A DNA stretch of 64,000 bases from Gloeopeniophorella convolvens. Lineage: Eukaryota; Basidiomycota; Agaricomycetes; Russulales. The notes under the pieces were generated by a model, which was given only the letters and a program-made list of their open reading frames with translations, had not been told where the DNA came from and ran no database searches. Position numbers and translations under genes: made by a program. How positions within the stretch are numbered: the first letter of the stretch is position 1; every line of letters starts with the position of its first letter. Below are positions 47,631 through 59,346 of this stretch, in pieces. The DNA is taken from NCBI GenBank assembly GCA_022496205.1, contig WTXD01000005.1:434001-498000 (forward strand), written 5' to 3'.

Positions 47631-48668
47631 GGTCGTGTGTGGTGCGGTGCTGGCTTTGGGAGGCGCACCTGCACGCGCAGCGCAGGTCTTATATGCGCCC
47701 TCTACACGCGCTGCTCGGCTTCGCCGACGGACGCGAAGTAGGCAGCGAGGCGGCGCTGCGAGCCAGGGTCCGAGGTGCGCCACCGCCGGCGCGGAGCAGC
47801 TTCTGGCAGTGCACAGCGCCGCGCCTTGTTCGGCATCAGGAATGCCAAAGTCGCGCGAGATAAACGGCGTTAGGTGGGTGTAACTGGCACCGCGAGTCTT
47901 GGGGAGCGCTATATAAGCATGGATACGCCACTGGTGCCGAGTAGGGAACGCTGCCTAGGTCGCGATAGTCGCTCAGCGCCTCGACGGCCTGAGCCATCTA
48001 GCAAAAGCAGGGCCTCGGAGCACCATTGACAGGCCGATGTGGCATTGGCCAGCAGACGCACCAGCAGGGTCTGAGATCAATGAAGCACTGAGGAAGTGAG
48101 CGTTGCAAGAGCATTGTGTTGCCCATGACAGGTCTTGACAACCGCGGGTGCAACTGATGTTCGGAACGAACTGACGCCGGCAATACTGTTCTGCATTGGG
48201 CAGCGCCGAGTTACAAGTCGCACCGCCTCGACTGGGCCAAATCTCGAGCTTGAGCTCTTAGACTCCACCCTCCCCATGACGGATCCGCATATCGTGCATA
48301 TGCAAAGCAGCAGTAGCGTATGCAGTATATGAGTATATACACGCAGCTCCGAACGATGCATGCCGCCCCAACACCGTCCGTAAATACCGTAGATATCGAT
48401 GCAGTGAAAACCCCCCAAATGCAAATGAAAAAACGACGCCGCCCTGGATTCCCGAGATGCGATGCAGAAATAAAAACGTGCGGGGGAAGTGAAAGGGGAT
48501 ACGGAAAGCAAAAGACAGACACGGGTGCGAATGCGTTGGGGCCGGGTGGGGCAGTGGTGGGTAAGTAGGTAGGTGTGTAGATGGTGCAGGTATATAAATG
48601 CGGGTCTAGAGTAGGACGATCCCGGGCGAGAGCGACAGCAACGCGCGCGTACATGAGATGAAAGACGC
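47631..48668. other. intergenic, GMC promoter side
   Basis: Upstream of the GMC gene. A minus-strand TATAAG (about 47689-47694), roughly 60 bases before its ATG, is a candidate TATA box. The rest has no supported gene. The part near 48600 likely holds the 3' end of the KRE6-type gene. Confidence 0.4.
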
Positions 48669-51265
48669 TCACGAGCACCCACCGAGCATCGAGTTCTTCG
48701 GCTGCGTCTGGTTGTACTGCGGCGTGCCCCAGAGCGTGAGGTTGACGTTCGTGTACGCTTCGGGGTACGCGTTGATGTAGTTCGCCGTCGGGTGGTCGGG
48801 CGGGTCGCAGCCGACGTTATGCTGGTCGCGCGGCTGGTACACGCGCACATAATCGATCAACATCGTCGCAGGGTACTGCAGCGTCGTAAAGTCGACACCG
48901 TGCGCAAAGTTGGGCGACATGCCCAGGTTCGCGATGATGTACTGCAGCAACCGCGGCGCATGAGGCTATGATGTATGGCGTGCGGCTGAGAAACGCACCA
49001 TGGGCTCGGTGGGAATAGGCCGTGCCCCGATTTCTGTGGCGCCGTCGGAGCCAAAGCCAGCGCCCTGGACCCCCCAGGACACTGTGTCGTTCACAATCCA
49101 CTTGATGTATCCCGCGTAGCTGATAGTGTCATCTCAACACCATCGCGCGATGCAAGCGTCAACAAGTACGTACCCAGGTGAGTACTCGTAGCCGTAGGTG
49201 CTAAAGCACCCGGCTTCGAGTTCATAGCAGTTCGAATTTGTAAACGAGAGACCACTAGCCGTCTGCTGGAATGCACCTGCAGATAGTCGCGTATCTCAAT
49301 CGACACTAGTATGATCACCTCAATAGTATGGATACGTACCGCCAACATAGGCATTCAGCGAAGTCACCGTTGGATCTCCAATGTACAGATTGCTCGAAGT
49401 GTTCTGCCACGCATATTCGGCCTGTGCTCACCATGAGTGTAAGCGGGCGTAGATGATCTATGCACGGCCACGGCCACGACGCACGTTGAACGGGGCCAAC
49501 TGAAGAGACTGTGACACCTGGCCTCTATTGCCGTCGATGAGAGCCTCGAACAGATCGATCTCGGGAGCAGAGCGGCCAACAAATGTCCCATTCGGGTGCA
49601 CGGGCCCAGGATGCGACTCGCCAGGGCAAGTGCAAGCTGATAAGCGCTGACCAGGGAGCATAGACTATGGAGACGAGTGAGCCTCCGTGCATAGAAGGGA
49701 GAGGTAGATAGACGTACGAGAACGTTGTCGTGGTCAGGATCACCGTTCTCCAAAGCCGCGATCGGCGTTTGAGTTCCGGGGTATGTCTGATTGGGCAGGG
49801 TGCCGACGTCGCAGGTGTCGTAAGTGTACGGCCACTGTGCAGAACTGTCAAGAGAAAGAAAAGGTATGCATGAACTTGTGGTCTTACCATTCCATCCAGA
49901 GAAGCGCCGTAACCGGCGCGCCCTGTGCGTAAACGAGCGCCCGTCAGCGTATGACACAAGCGGAACAGATAAAAACGTACCTAGGTTGCCCATTGTCCAG
50001 ACAGCGGGCCAGAGACCGCTATGTGCCTATGAGCGTGACAATCAAAGCAAGACCACCCCAGAACGCACGGTTTGCTGCTACTTCCGGGGAGCTGCACCGA
50101 GACTACCAATCGGAAATGAGAGCATGGACGACACGGACATAGGGAATTGCCCACCTTCGATCATTCCTCCGGTAAAACAGAACTTGTTCCTACGTAGCGT
50201 GTCAGTCAACACGTAGGTCAGCCGCGCTGACCGATACTCACCATGACTGGATCTGGGGACGTAAAATGAAAATCTGCCGAAAATGCGCAGCGGGCTCGGA
50301 CTCACCATTCCCGAAACGTACGACATGTTGTGGTTGTTGATAGGTTCCGCAGTGTCAATCGTGAGTCTGAGATACCCGCCCTTTGTCGTGGCCTGCTTGG
50401 GGTCATACCACTCAACGTCGTTCTGTCACCCCGATCAGTAACACGGGCTGCGCACAAGGCGGTTGTATACTCGCCGTCTGCCAGTAGTCCAGATCGACCG
50501 CTTCCCAATAAGGATCGTCGCCGGGATAGAACGTCCGCCCGTCGACGTTGAACTCGTCGGAGAACACCAGGTCCCAGTCTTGGCCGTCCGCAAACGAGGG
50601 TTTCGTATATGCGCTCGAGGGGGTCGCAATGTCGATGAGGCCGATATCGTTCGGCAATTTTGGCACCTGTCCAGAAGCATTCGCCCCGCCGTAGTTGAAC
50701 GCCCCCTGAGTAGACTGGTGCTTCGATGTGAAGTGACTGTATATGGGGTAGCCGGCGCTACAAGAGCAGCATCTCGTTATATTTAGACCTTCGTGGGAGG
50801 AAGAAGGGGAACGCACAAGAGCATCAGCATGCCTGCGACGAGGATGAACAGACAGCCAAGATTGGCGAGGCCACGCGAGGTGAAGATATGACCGCCGCCG
50901 TCATTGAGCCGGTCGCGTTTTGGGTCCGGGTTGTGCAGATAGTCGTCTGGCTCTGGGATGTTCATCGTGAGCGCACTCGCACCCCATTCTGCGGGGTCAG
51001 CCGCAAGCGAGAACTGGGGAGGCGAGCGACGCATGAGTATTTGATGGCATATATGCGGGGCTGTCGAGTGCGCACCTTCTCCGCTATTGAAGGGGCCTAC
51101 ATGGATGAGCGCATCAGTAGACTGGAGTGACAGGCAGACACAGGTACGTACTGGTGATGAGCCGCGTGACGAGGAAGGTGTCGCGAAGTAGCCGGTTCTG
51201 GGTAGAAGGCTTGTGGATGAGGCAGCCATGTCTGGTCTCTGGTACGCCGAAGACGAAGAGGCCAT
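48669..51265 (-). CDS. KRE6: KRE6/SKN1-type beta-glucan synthesis protein (GH16-like)
   Basis: Type II Golgi/ER membrane protein needed for cell-wall beta-1,6-glucan, with a GH16-like lumenal domain. The start is MASSSSAYQRPDM at 51265; the codon upstream in frame is TTG, not ATG. The cytosolic tail is about 130 residues and the signal anchor is GLANLGCLFILVAGMLMLL. The lumenal domain begins SFADGQDWDLVFSDEFNVDG and continues GDDPYWEAVDLDYWQT, then NDVEWYDPKQATTKGGYL and INNHNMSYVSGM. The glycosidase-like acidic motif is EIDLFEALID. The conserved SKN1 end is VDFTTLQYPATMLIDYVRVY, DPPDHPTANYINAYPEAY and a final Cys-Ser. It is cut by many small introns, and the middle exons (49100-50300) are only partly resolved. 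Confidence 0.9.
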
Positions 51266-51977
51266 GGTGGGCGAAGTCAACTGTCTGAGATATCAAGAGA
51301 GCTGCGGTAGACAAGAGACTAAGAATAAATGGGAAGGGGTGTCTAAGAATAGCGCGGCGGATGGTCCGAATCTGACAATAGAGAACAAGACAGTGCGAAG
51401 TATATTGGGTATGAGGGGAGGCGGATAGATGAGAGTGGGTGGACGAGGGGTAGGTGAAGGGGAAAAGAGGGAAGAAAGCAAGGAGCGTGAGGGGAAAGAG
51501 AGAAATGTATGCGTGTGCAACGGCTGCGGCCAATCCGCTCGGGGCACACTAAAGCTTTGCTGCGTCAGTCACAAAGCGCCCCTTGGCGCCTGTCTGCCGA
51601 CAACGCCGCCGACGCCGCCGCTGCCGACGCGGACCGATGCGGACACGCGATCGTAGCGACGGCCAATCAGGCCAAAACAGGCACTCCGCACTCCTTTCCC
51701 GGCAACCTCTCCCTGACCAATCACCTCCCTCCGTACCAACAATTCCCGTGTGCAGCGCAGTTGAGATGGTTCAGATGGCTGTCACCCATGGATCCGCCGT
51801 GTGTGCTGAGCAGAGCATCGGCCCATGTGCATGAGAGTCCTCCCATGATACATCATGCTTCCCATTGCCATCACCCCCTTGTTTGATCCTTGACAGCGCT
51901 TCTCGGACTCTTTGTCAAGCACAATTGAACACCCTCGAGTGATCCCATCCACCGGAAGAAATGTCGCCCTTCCCCTG
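51266..51977. other. intergenic upstream of the KRE6-type gene
   Basis: On the minus strand this is a pyrimidine-rich leader (51290-51500), as often seen before highly expressed fungal genes, followed by DNA with no gene. The HEM4 stop is at its right end. Confidence 0.45.
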
Positions 51978-52852
51978 CTATTGAGCTGCCTGAAGTGCGG
52001 CCACCAAAGAATCCGCGTTTGGCGCGTCCGGCACCGCGTCGACGCGCAAGCCAAGCTCGTCGCGCAGATAATCAGCCGTCGTCGGCCCTATTGCGGCGAT
52101 GCGCGCTCGGCGGATCCTGCTCCGTGCTTGCAAAGGAGCAACCGCGTCCCGTTCAGACAGGGCGAATCGTGTGCGTAGCGCAGGTGTGACGTGCGCCGCA
52201 GCCGAGGGCGCGAAGTAGACAATCCACCACGGCTCGCCGCCGCCTGACAACGACAAATGAGTTCTCGCAACCCGCGCGTCGGCAAACAGTAATGGAGCTC
52301 ACCTTCCTCGCCGCCCAGCGCGCGCGCAAGCGAGCCTTCGAAATCCCGCACGCCGCGCGTTCCGTACACCCTGAGCTCCCGCAGCGCGTCCTCGCCAAGG
52401 CTCTCTCGCACGACGCGCGCAAGCACGTCCCTGTTCTTATCGCCCGTCAGATACAAGAGTCGGTCGCCCTTCGCGGTATCCTGCACGATGAACTGCGCGA
52501 GCTTCTCGGCCGTGCCCGACTCCGTGCCGCGCACGTCGCGGGGCGGGTGCGGCAACTGCGCGAGTTGGGCAGCCGTTGCAGGCCCGACAGCATAGAAGCG
52601 CACCGCACTCCAGTCGATGTCAACACCTGTCTGTGCACACGCGTCGACAGCACGCGCGGATGTGACGACCACCCCGGCTATCTTGTCTTCTTCTGAGCGG
52701 ATGATACGAGCGAGGGTGTCGAGGTTCTCGAGTGCCGTCTCGAGCACGGGAAGCGAGAGGGGCTGGAAGGACGCGCGCGTGAGGGCCACCTCGTAGCGGT
52801 CTAGTTCTGGTGGTACAGTGGGCGCGCGCAGGAGGAGAACGTGCGGTGACAT
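51978..52852 (-). CDS. HEM4: uroporphyrinogen-III synthase
   Basis: Cytosolic enzyme that closes and isomerises hydroxymethylbilane to uroporphyrinogen III in haem and sirohaem synthesis. Two exons (52852-52303, 52243-51978) give 271 aa, the usual size. Although the family is poorly conserved, typical features are visible: VLLLRAP at the start, a two-domain layout, GVVVTSARAVDAC and FYAVGPATAAQL in domain 1, LLYLTGDKNRDVL and LRVYGTR in the linker and start of domain 2, IVYFAPSAA and IAAIGPTTADYLRDELGLRVD near the end, then PNADSLVAAL. It shares a 259-bp promoter region with the divergent mitochondrial carrier gene. Confidence 0.88.
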
Positions 52853-53111
52853 GGTGTCGCTGCTGAGGAATACGCTAACAGAGCGGGCGTGTGAGCATGG
52901 TGGTGCAACGGACGCTCTGTTGGAGGATCGAGGACCGGTGAGAGTCGGTGACGTCTTTGCGGGCCGAGATCCCGGAGGGGAAGCACGCTTGTCCGGGCGC
53001 GACCACACATTTCAAACCTCATCATACTTTGGGAGCCTCTCTTTGTCTTTGTCGTGTTCTTGCCTGGTTTTGTCAACTCTTGGAACAAACTCACATACTT
53101 ACGCGACACTC

Positions 53112-54404
53112 ATGGCCGCAAAAAAGGAAAAGCCTCTCCATTCTCTGTTCGCAGGCGCGACAGCAGGCGCAGTTGAAGCGTACGCATAGCCACACCTTCC
53201 CACCTATTTCCACCCCTTAACCTCGTCCAGGACCGCAGGTTCGTGACTTACCCCACAGAGTTCGTCAAGACACGTTCCCAGTTCGGCGGCAAAGTACGCC
53301 CGATCCCTCTTACCCACGTTCCCCACTCAAACCACGTCCGAACTCACAGCGCGAACCACCATTAACGATCATCCGCGAGACACTCCGCAACCAGGGCGTG
53401 CGCGGGCTATATGCAGGCTGCACGGCGCTCGTCATTGGCAACTCGGCCAAGGCAGGCGTGCGCTTCGTCTCTTACGACAAGTTCAAGCAGGCCCTCGCAG
53501 ATAAGGATGTACGTGTGCCTTTTATGCGCAGGCCGCATACACTGACCTATGTGATATGGTTCCCAGGGAAAAGTCAGCGCGCCGCGGAGCCTGGTCGCCG
53601 GTTTGGGCGCCGGGGTGATGGAGGCCATCTTCGCAGTGACGCCCTCCGAGACTATCAAGCACGCCTGCCTTTCTTCCCTCTCCACGAACTCGCTTAGCTG
53701 ACACATGCGCAGAACGAAGCTGATTGACGACGCCAAGCGCGCGCAGCCTCAATACCGCGGCCTCATGCACGGCACGGCCTCCATCGTGCGCCAAGAGGGC
53801 CTGCGCGGGGTCTACCGCGGCCTCGTCCCCGTCGTGCGTCCCCGCCCTTCCACGCCTCCGCCGTGACCGGCAGCGCTGAGCACCCGCACCGCGGCAGATG
53901 ATGCGCCAGGGCGCAAACTCGGCCGTGCGCTTCACGACGTACACGACGCTCAAGCAGTTCGTGCAGAGCCGCACGCGCGTCGGGCAGACGCTCCCCACGA
54001 GCGTCACGTTCGGCATCGGCGCGGTCGCGGGGCTCGTCACGGTGTACACCACCATGCCGCTCGAGTGCGTCGCGCGCGCTCGCGTTGTGTCTGTCTGTCT
54101 TCTGCGGGCGGCTGGCTGACGTCGGCGTGCGCAGCGTGATCAAGACGCGGATGCAGTCGCTCGAGGCGCGCGCACAGTACCGCAACTCGCTGCACTGCGC
54201 GTACCGCATCTTCACCGAGGAGGGGCTCCTGCGCTTCTGGACGGGCACGACGCCCCGGCTCGCGCGGCTCGTGGTGCGTCCCGCCCCGCTGTTTCCCCGC
54301 TTTCTCCTTCGCGGCAGGCTGACGGTGGCGCCTAGATGAGTGGAGGCATCGTGTTCACGATCTACGAGAAGGTGATTGCTTTTGTCGGGGGACGGGAAGT
54401 GTAG
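53112..54404 (+). CDS. CTP1: mitochondrial tricarboxylate carrier with a GC-AG intron
   Basis: Inner-membrane carrier (SLC25 family) that exchanges citrate for malate or other tricarboxylates. It starts MAAKKEKPLHSLFAGATAGAVEA. The three carrier signatures are YPTEFVKTRSQ, TPSETIKT and PLEVIKTRMQS, one per repeat, with LYAGCTALVIGNSAKAGVRF and FWTGTTPRLARLV between and after them. The end is GGIVFTIYEKVIAFVGG. About eight exons, the first ones tiny (53112-53179, 53239-53293). The intron at 53659-53712 starts with GC (AA|GCACGC) instead of GT and splits the second signature; only this splice keeps the frame. Citrate-carrier identity rests on overall resemblance, so a closely related substrate is possible. 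Confidence 0.88.
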
Positions 54405-54894
54405 ATAGACAGTGCTGGCACAATCCACTTTCGCGCATGCGCCCGACCCGCTGTGCTGATCGCCTCGTGTATCTGAAGGGACCCTGTAAGAACTGGCGCG
54501 AGAGGTACCTGTTCGCCGTGTGCACCTCGACGCCGCCGCTTCCCACGCCGCTTCTTCATACATACTCCCATCTCAGTGCGCGCGGCGCGTAGGGATGCAG
54601 GGGAGCAGCAGCGGTCTCAGGTCAGTGACGCCAGCTGCGCCAGGAAGTGCGTCCTGGTGCAAGGTCCCGGCGCGCAACTATGTCCCTCACCAAACGTGTG
54701 AGTGTGTCATCGAACATGGGCTGGCCTGAAGCATCAGAGTCCCAGTTCCGAAACGCAGAGCGACGCACGAACCGCGAGCGCTTCAACAAAACGAGGTGTA
54801 TATGAGTGCTACAGTACGGCGGGATGGCTAAAGTCCGGATTATAAGGCTATACTCTGTGTTCTACTCTGTTCTCGAGAGCCGCGCTGGCACGAC
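54405..54894. other. convergent intergenic region
   Basis: Between the carrier gene and the tail of the FunK1 gene. No supported gene. Confidence 0.4.
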
Positions 54895-55119
54895 CTACTG
54901 CGGCAGTGGAAACTGCACGGCAAGGCTTGCCGTTTTGAACCGCTTGAAGGTAAACGAGGTAGATGGGCTGTCCCACGAACGCTTTCTCAATACTTTCGCG
55001 AGCCGGTCTGCCGTGGCCCCGTCGTCCGTCGGCCAGGGTCCTGCGTCGAGGTAAGCGTCCATGGTCTTTAGTATTCCAACCGAAGACTTGAAGAGCAAAG
55101 CTGCCTCATCTACGCTCTT
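54895..55119 (-). pseudogene. in-frame continuation of the FunK1 gene after its stop codon
   Basis: The 75 codons directly after the TGA are open in the same frame and read like protein (KTMDAYLDAGPWPTDDGATA, then RLAKVLRKRSWDSPSTSF), ending at a TAG at 54895. This looks like a former C-terminal part of the kinase. Confidence 0.45.
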
Positions 55120-57325
55120 TCAATCTTCTTTCTCCCTGGACGCCTGGCGTTCTTCGAGTTTGTCTGTCAGCAGAGCCATAGGCGGCGGCACCAGTAGTTC
55201 ATCCGTCGCGGGCTCTGGTTCCACGGTGAAATCTTCAGTGAATAGATGGAAGGCCGCAAATGTTGCGCGGAGAGCTTTGATCAACTGGCGAAGAGGTTTG
55301 CAGAGGGCAGGTCTGAGTGCCTTCTCGGGGAAGTGTCCGCCGCGTAAAAATTGTAGCTTGCCTGCCCCACCTATCCGCCAACCGTCTGCATTGCTATGCG
55401 CATTGAAGACCTCCGAAAAGGTTTTTCTGAAAACTTCATCGTCGATTTGCTGGATGTTCTGGTACCGGACAACGTTGTAGAGAAGGACCCAGAAGAACGA
55501 CCCTAGGTCATCTACGAGTGTGTGGGGTGACGCTTGTGGCCTCATCAATCGATTGATGGAGAGAAACTGCCATGTTCCCTGCGGCGAACTAATTACGAGT
55601 CTATCCTTAAGGAACACAAAAATGCTCACAGTGCGATGATGTTGTTGCGGCCCTAACGGTTCATGCTCCACCGAAATCGACAGGTCCCAGTCAATCAACA
55701 GTCCTCGACCGCCCGGCACGCTCAGCAGTATGTTATTTGCGCTGATGTCACGATGTAATATTTTGGCCCTGCGGAATGCAACGTCGTGGCCTAAGACAAT
55801 GATTGAGGCTGAGAACCGCTAGCCAGAATCGATCAGACTCACCAACAATCGCATCGCGGACCGCTGTACAAAGCTGATGGGTGGATTGAAACTCACTCAG
55901 AGGTTTCCCAACCGTCCTGAGCACCATACGATAATGAACATGAGGGATAATCGAATCTCTGTCACGCTCTTGCGGGCTGAGAAATTCCTGTGTCCGCGTC
56001 TTGTGGGGTTGCCCATCATTGCGTCCGCAGACATCCCAGTCACGGTCAAAGACAGGAATGTTGGGAACCTCCTCCTGGTGGAGCCGGCGGTAGACGTCTC
56101 CTTCCTTGGTTTTCTCAGGAAAGTCAACGCGCCAACAATCTTTGATATAGACAATATTGTCACTTGTTAGTTCGTAAGAGATGTAGCCATACGTTGCTCG
56201 CCCAAATAGTGCCGGGTTATGCCATTGAGCATCAGGAGCGAGATAACGTCGACCTTGAGGGTCACCGGTCCCATCACACACTAGGATTTCGTGAAGTGTT
56301 TTTTCGCGGTCCGAGGGCAGTGTGAGATGAATCCCCCGGCCTGCGATAGCAGCGAACACCTCATCAGCTAAGCTGCCAGTATATGGAGTGATGGTGGTGT
56401 CAAATCCGCGCGCTTGGTCAGGCAGGCGATTGAACCTCCAGGGGAAGTCGAGGAGGTGATGGGTAGTTCTCCAGGAGGAGGGCTCGGTATAGACGACGCC
56501 ACTGCGGTCCCACCTGAAAAGGCGGACTTGGGAACCGAAGATCAAGACAGAGAATACGAACGTGCGGAACTGGTGGGCGAAGTGTTGTTCGGCGTATGCG
56601 ATCAACTGGCCACAAACATAAACGCCCTTTCTGGTTTCAATAAGATCAGCATCGCATGTGGCGGGAACTATCGTGACCCCAGGGACAAAGGAGTCGGCGA
56701 GTTCGGTGGCTGGAACAGCGGCGCGGTCAGCTGTTGAAGCTCCAGCACCCTCTGGCGTGTCCTCCGGCGCCGCGATCACGATGTCCTCATCATGCCGCTT
56801 GACCTCGATGATCATTTCCGCGAGCTCCCAGTGCATACTGTCGTCGGAGTCCTCGGGAACATGGCCTTTGCAGTACATCGTGATGCTCTGGCTCCGCTGT
56901 CAGGCCTGTGATATCTGTGGATTGCGTTGTATCTCTCAGAGCCATGTTTGAGCAGTAACCAGTCTTCTTGATGGCAGATATCTGTCATCAGAGTGAGCAC
57001 AGCGCGTACGAAAGCCGTCCAGAGTAAAACTCACAAATTTCTTCTCCTTTCCAAGGATAGGGTCTTTCTCGTCGACTTTCTGAGAAGCGAGGCGCCTTTT
57101 CCCGGCTGTCCTTTTCTTAGTTGGGCCCTTTGGAAAGCCAAAGGCCTTTGTGGGAATGGGAAATTCCGTTCCCGGTGGGATACGAAGAAATGTGTTCAAG
57201 AAGGTTTCGACGGGCATAGGTCCGATAAATTTGTCTGCATTAGCTTCGGCGAGGTCCAGATAGCGGCGAGCTGCGCGCTCTGTATACTCCGCGCCAGCGA
57301 GGGCAGCAGTGCCCAACGCATTCAT
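55120..57325 (-). CDS. FunK1-type protein kinase, possibly truncated by a TGA
   Basis: Fungus-specific kinase-like family found in multicellular basidiomycetes. The start is MNALGTAALAGAEYTERA at 57325. The N-terminal domain (exon with GHVPEDSDDSMHWELAEMII to YELTSDNIVYIKDCWRVD) is followed after an intron by the catalytic core ILHRDISANNILLSVPG (HRD loop), LLIDWDLS (DFG-like, here DWD) and GTWQFLSI, then DDLGSFFWVLLY. The frame stops at 55120-55122 (TGA) after EERQASREKED. The same frame stays open beyond it to 54895, encoding a sensible tail (TMDAYLDAGPWPTDDGATAD...). So either the stop is natural and the tail is a relic, or a stop mutation or error has occurred. Substrate unknown. Confidence 0.85.
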
Positions 57326-57534
57326 CTTGATGTTAATGTGCGCAGAGTGTCGAAGTAAGAGGAGAGTGTACTAGTAGCTTAGGCCGGCGGTTGTCGCGAT
57401 GCAGCCCGACCCGCGCATGGCTGCGCGATCACGCGCACCGTGGAGCTGCAGGAATATGACCCACGACCTGGACGTACCATCTTTCCAGTTCCCCAGCATG
57501 GGAGATCACTTTGTATTCACGGAATATGGGTGTT

Positions 57535-59346
57535 CTACGTAGAAAAGTTCGCTACTTCCTCGGGGCCGCCACATATCATCCTGAATTCCTTGTCCTGCTC
57601 TCCCTGGGCCCGCCAAGCGACAGTACGCACGATCTTTCCATACATTTCCCTCGCGGTGCTTTCAAGAATGTCTTCGCATTCATCCAGGATGAGCAGATCC
57701 AGCTCATGGCCCTCACGAAAGCACCAGTCCAACCAAGTCTTCAATAACTTCGCGAACGTCTTTACAGGCAAGTCTTGCCCTCTTGACTCGAAGCTGACCC
57801 TTGTGAGATGGATTGACTGAAGATCGGGGAAGGGAATACTATCAGGCAGTTGCAGTCCTTCCTCAGGCTCGTCTTCTGTCACAAAAAGACCTCTTGGGGG
57901 TACACCAGATATCCACAGGTGTTTCAGCCGGACGCACGAGAAGAAAGGGTGAGCATGGGTAGGGATGTATGGGCCATTAATATCTGGTAATGGGTCTTCC
58001 AACGAGTCAAGGTTTAGTGCCAGGTCTTCGACGTTCTCCAGCGGCAGAGCAGCGCAGAAGGTGCGAACGGTCCATCCAACCAGGAACTCCAGCCACCTTT
58101 CGTCTGAGAAACTGAACTCAACGTCGGCGTCTTGCTTCGGGTCGAAGGTCCCCAATCTGTTGGCTCGACTAGACCGCCAGGTGGAAACTGTAGACGCTGT
58201 GTGGGTTGCACAGCACCACAGAGTACGGAGCGGCAGCATTTGAGCCGGGACGTTGAATCGTGCTGGAAATTCAAAAGGCGGAAAGTCCTCTCCTTGACCG
58301 TAATCGTCATCACCTATATAACAATGCAGGGCGAGTCTGCATGTTTGTGGACACCTCAAGTAGTTAAGGAGCATTACGTCCAGAAACAGTTCTCCTTCGA
58401 TCCTGAGGTATTCGAGGGCGGTGAACTGCACTGACGTGCTAAGACCCGGCCCCGTGTGGTACGGGTAGCCATCTTCCCGGTACACTTGGCGAACGGCAAG
58501 GTGTCGGAGTGAGGGGGAATGGTGACTGATATGGGAAAGCTGGTGATAGAGACGTGGTATATCGAAGCCCGGCCTTGGTCGCATGTCTGCGCATAATTCG
58601 ACGCGATCAGGACCAATAAATAGATCCGAGTACCAGAGGAGAGTGATCCCGTCGAGGCGTATGGTACGTAGTTGCGGTGCGTGATTTGCAAGGAGATGTG
58701 GTGCTCGAAACGTGCCTAGGTCCATCCTCCCAGACTCGTGAACCATCAACGCTAATTTCTCCAGTATTGGGGCGGGACTAGAAAGATGGTCCACGACTGA
58801 GCGCATCTGTTCCTGAGTGCCTGAGATGAGAAGTCGCTTTGACCGGTGCAATATGGCCGGGAGGATGTCATAGGAAGGCCGAGAAGTTCTTCGTAAATCA
58901 TCGCATACTATCAAGGGAGAAGACCCGGAAAGGGAAACGACTTGATTCGCCCACTCCTTCCCTAGACACAGCGGAACTCGGGTCCAGAGAAGAGGGTGTG
59001 AAAGCGCAACTTGTCTCCAGTGACGAGAGACATGAAGATCCACGAACCACCCTAGCACTGGTGGCGGTGGTTTGTGCATCCCGATCGGGCCCGAACCTGA
59101 GAGTCGATAATAACTAGGAGGGTCTAACGTGGCGTGAAGCTTGAATATGAGTAAGAGTATTTCGACCGGAAGTTTGGCGATGGGGCTTGGGTCATTGCTA
59201 GTGTGGTGGCTTGTATAAGCCTGAGGTTGGTCATTGCTGGCGTCATGACCCTCGTGAGCATTGATTGACTGGTCTCTTTTCGAGTCTGGCGGTCCATTGA
59301 GCGGACTCGCTGGAGATTCTTGATAGTCGCTGATTGAAGTACACAA
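57535..59346 (-). CDS. F-box/LRR-type protein
   Basis: A single long frame of 603 codons. After a charged, disordered start, residues about 54-130 form an F-box: PIAKLPVEILLLIFKLHATL, then VLGWFVDLHVSRHWRQVALSHPLLWTRVPL. The rest contains repeating leucine-rich segments (ILEKLALMV, APQLRTIRLDG, PSLRHLAVRQV, ALEYLRIEGELF, RLKHLWISGVPP, PDLQSIHLTRVSF), the pattern of the many basidiomycete F-box/LRR proteins. These are presumed substrate receptors of SCF ubiquitin ligases; no partner can be deduced. A 5' untranslated exon is possible. It lies 209 bases upstream of the FunK1 start, in the same direction. Confidence 0.85.
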   Translation of the reverse strand: MCTSISDYQESPASPLNGPPDSKRDQSINAHEGHDASNDQPQAYTSHHTSNDPSPIAKLPVEILLLIFKLHATLDPPSYYRLSGSGPIGMHKPPPPVLGWFVDLHVSRHWRQVALSHPLLWTRVPLCLGKEWANQVVSLSGSSPLIVCDDLRRTSRPSYDILPAILHRSKRLLISGTQEQMRSVVDHLSSPAPILEKLALMVHESGRMDLGTFRAPHLLANHAPQLRTIRLDGITLLWYSDLFIGPDRVELCADMRPRPGFDIPRLYHQLSHISHHSPSLRHLAVRQVYREDGYPYHTGPGLSTSVQFTALEYLRIEGELFLDVMLLNYLRCPQTCRLALHCYIGDDDYGQGEDFPPFEFPARFNVPAQMLPLRTLWCCATHTASTVSTWRSSRANRLGTFDPKQDADVEFSFSDERWLEFLVGWTVRTFCAALPLENVEDLALNLDSLEDPLPDINGPYIPTHAHPFFSCVRLKHLWISGVPPRGLFVTEDEPEEGLQLPDSIPFPDLQSIHLTRVSFESRGQDLPVKTFAKLLKTWLDWCFREGHELDLLILDECEDILESTAREMYGKIVRTVAWRAQGEQDKEFRMICGGPEEVANFST

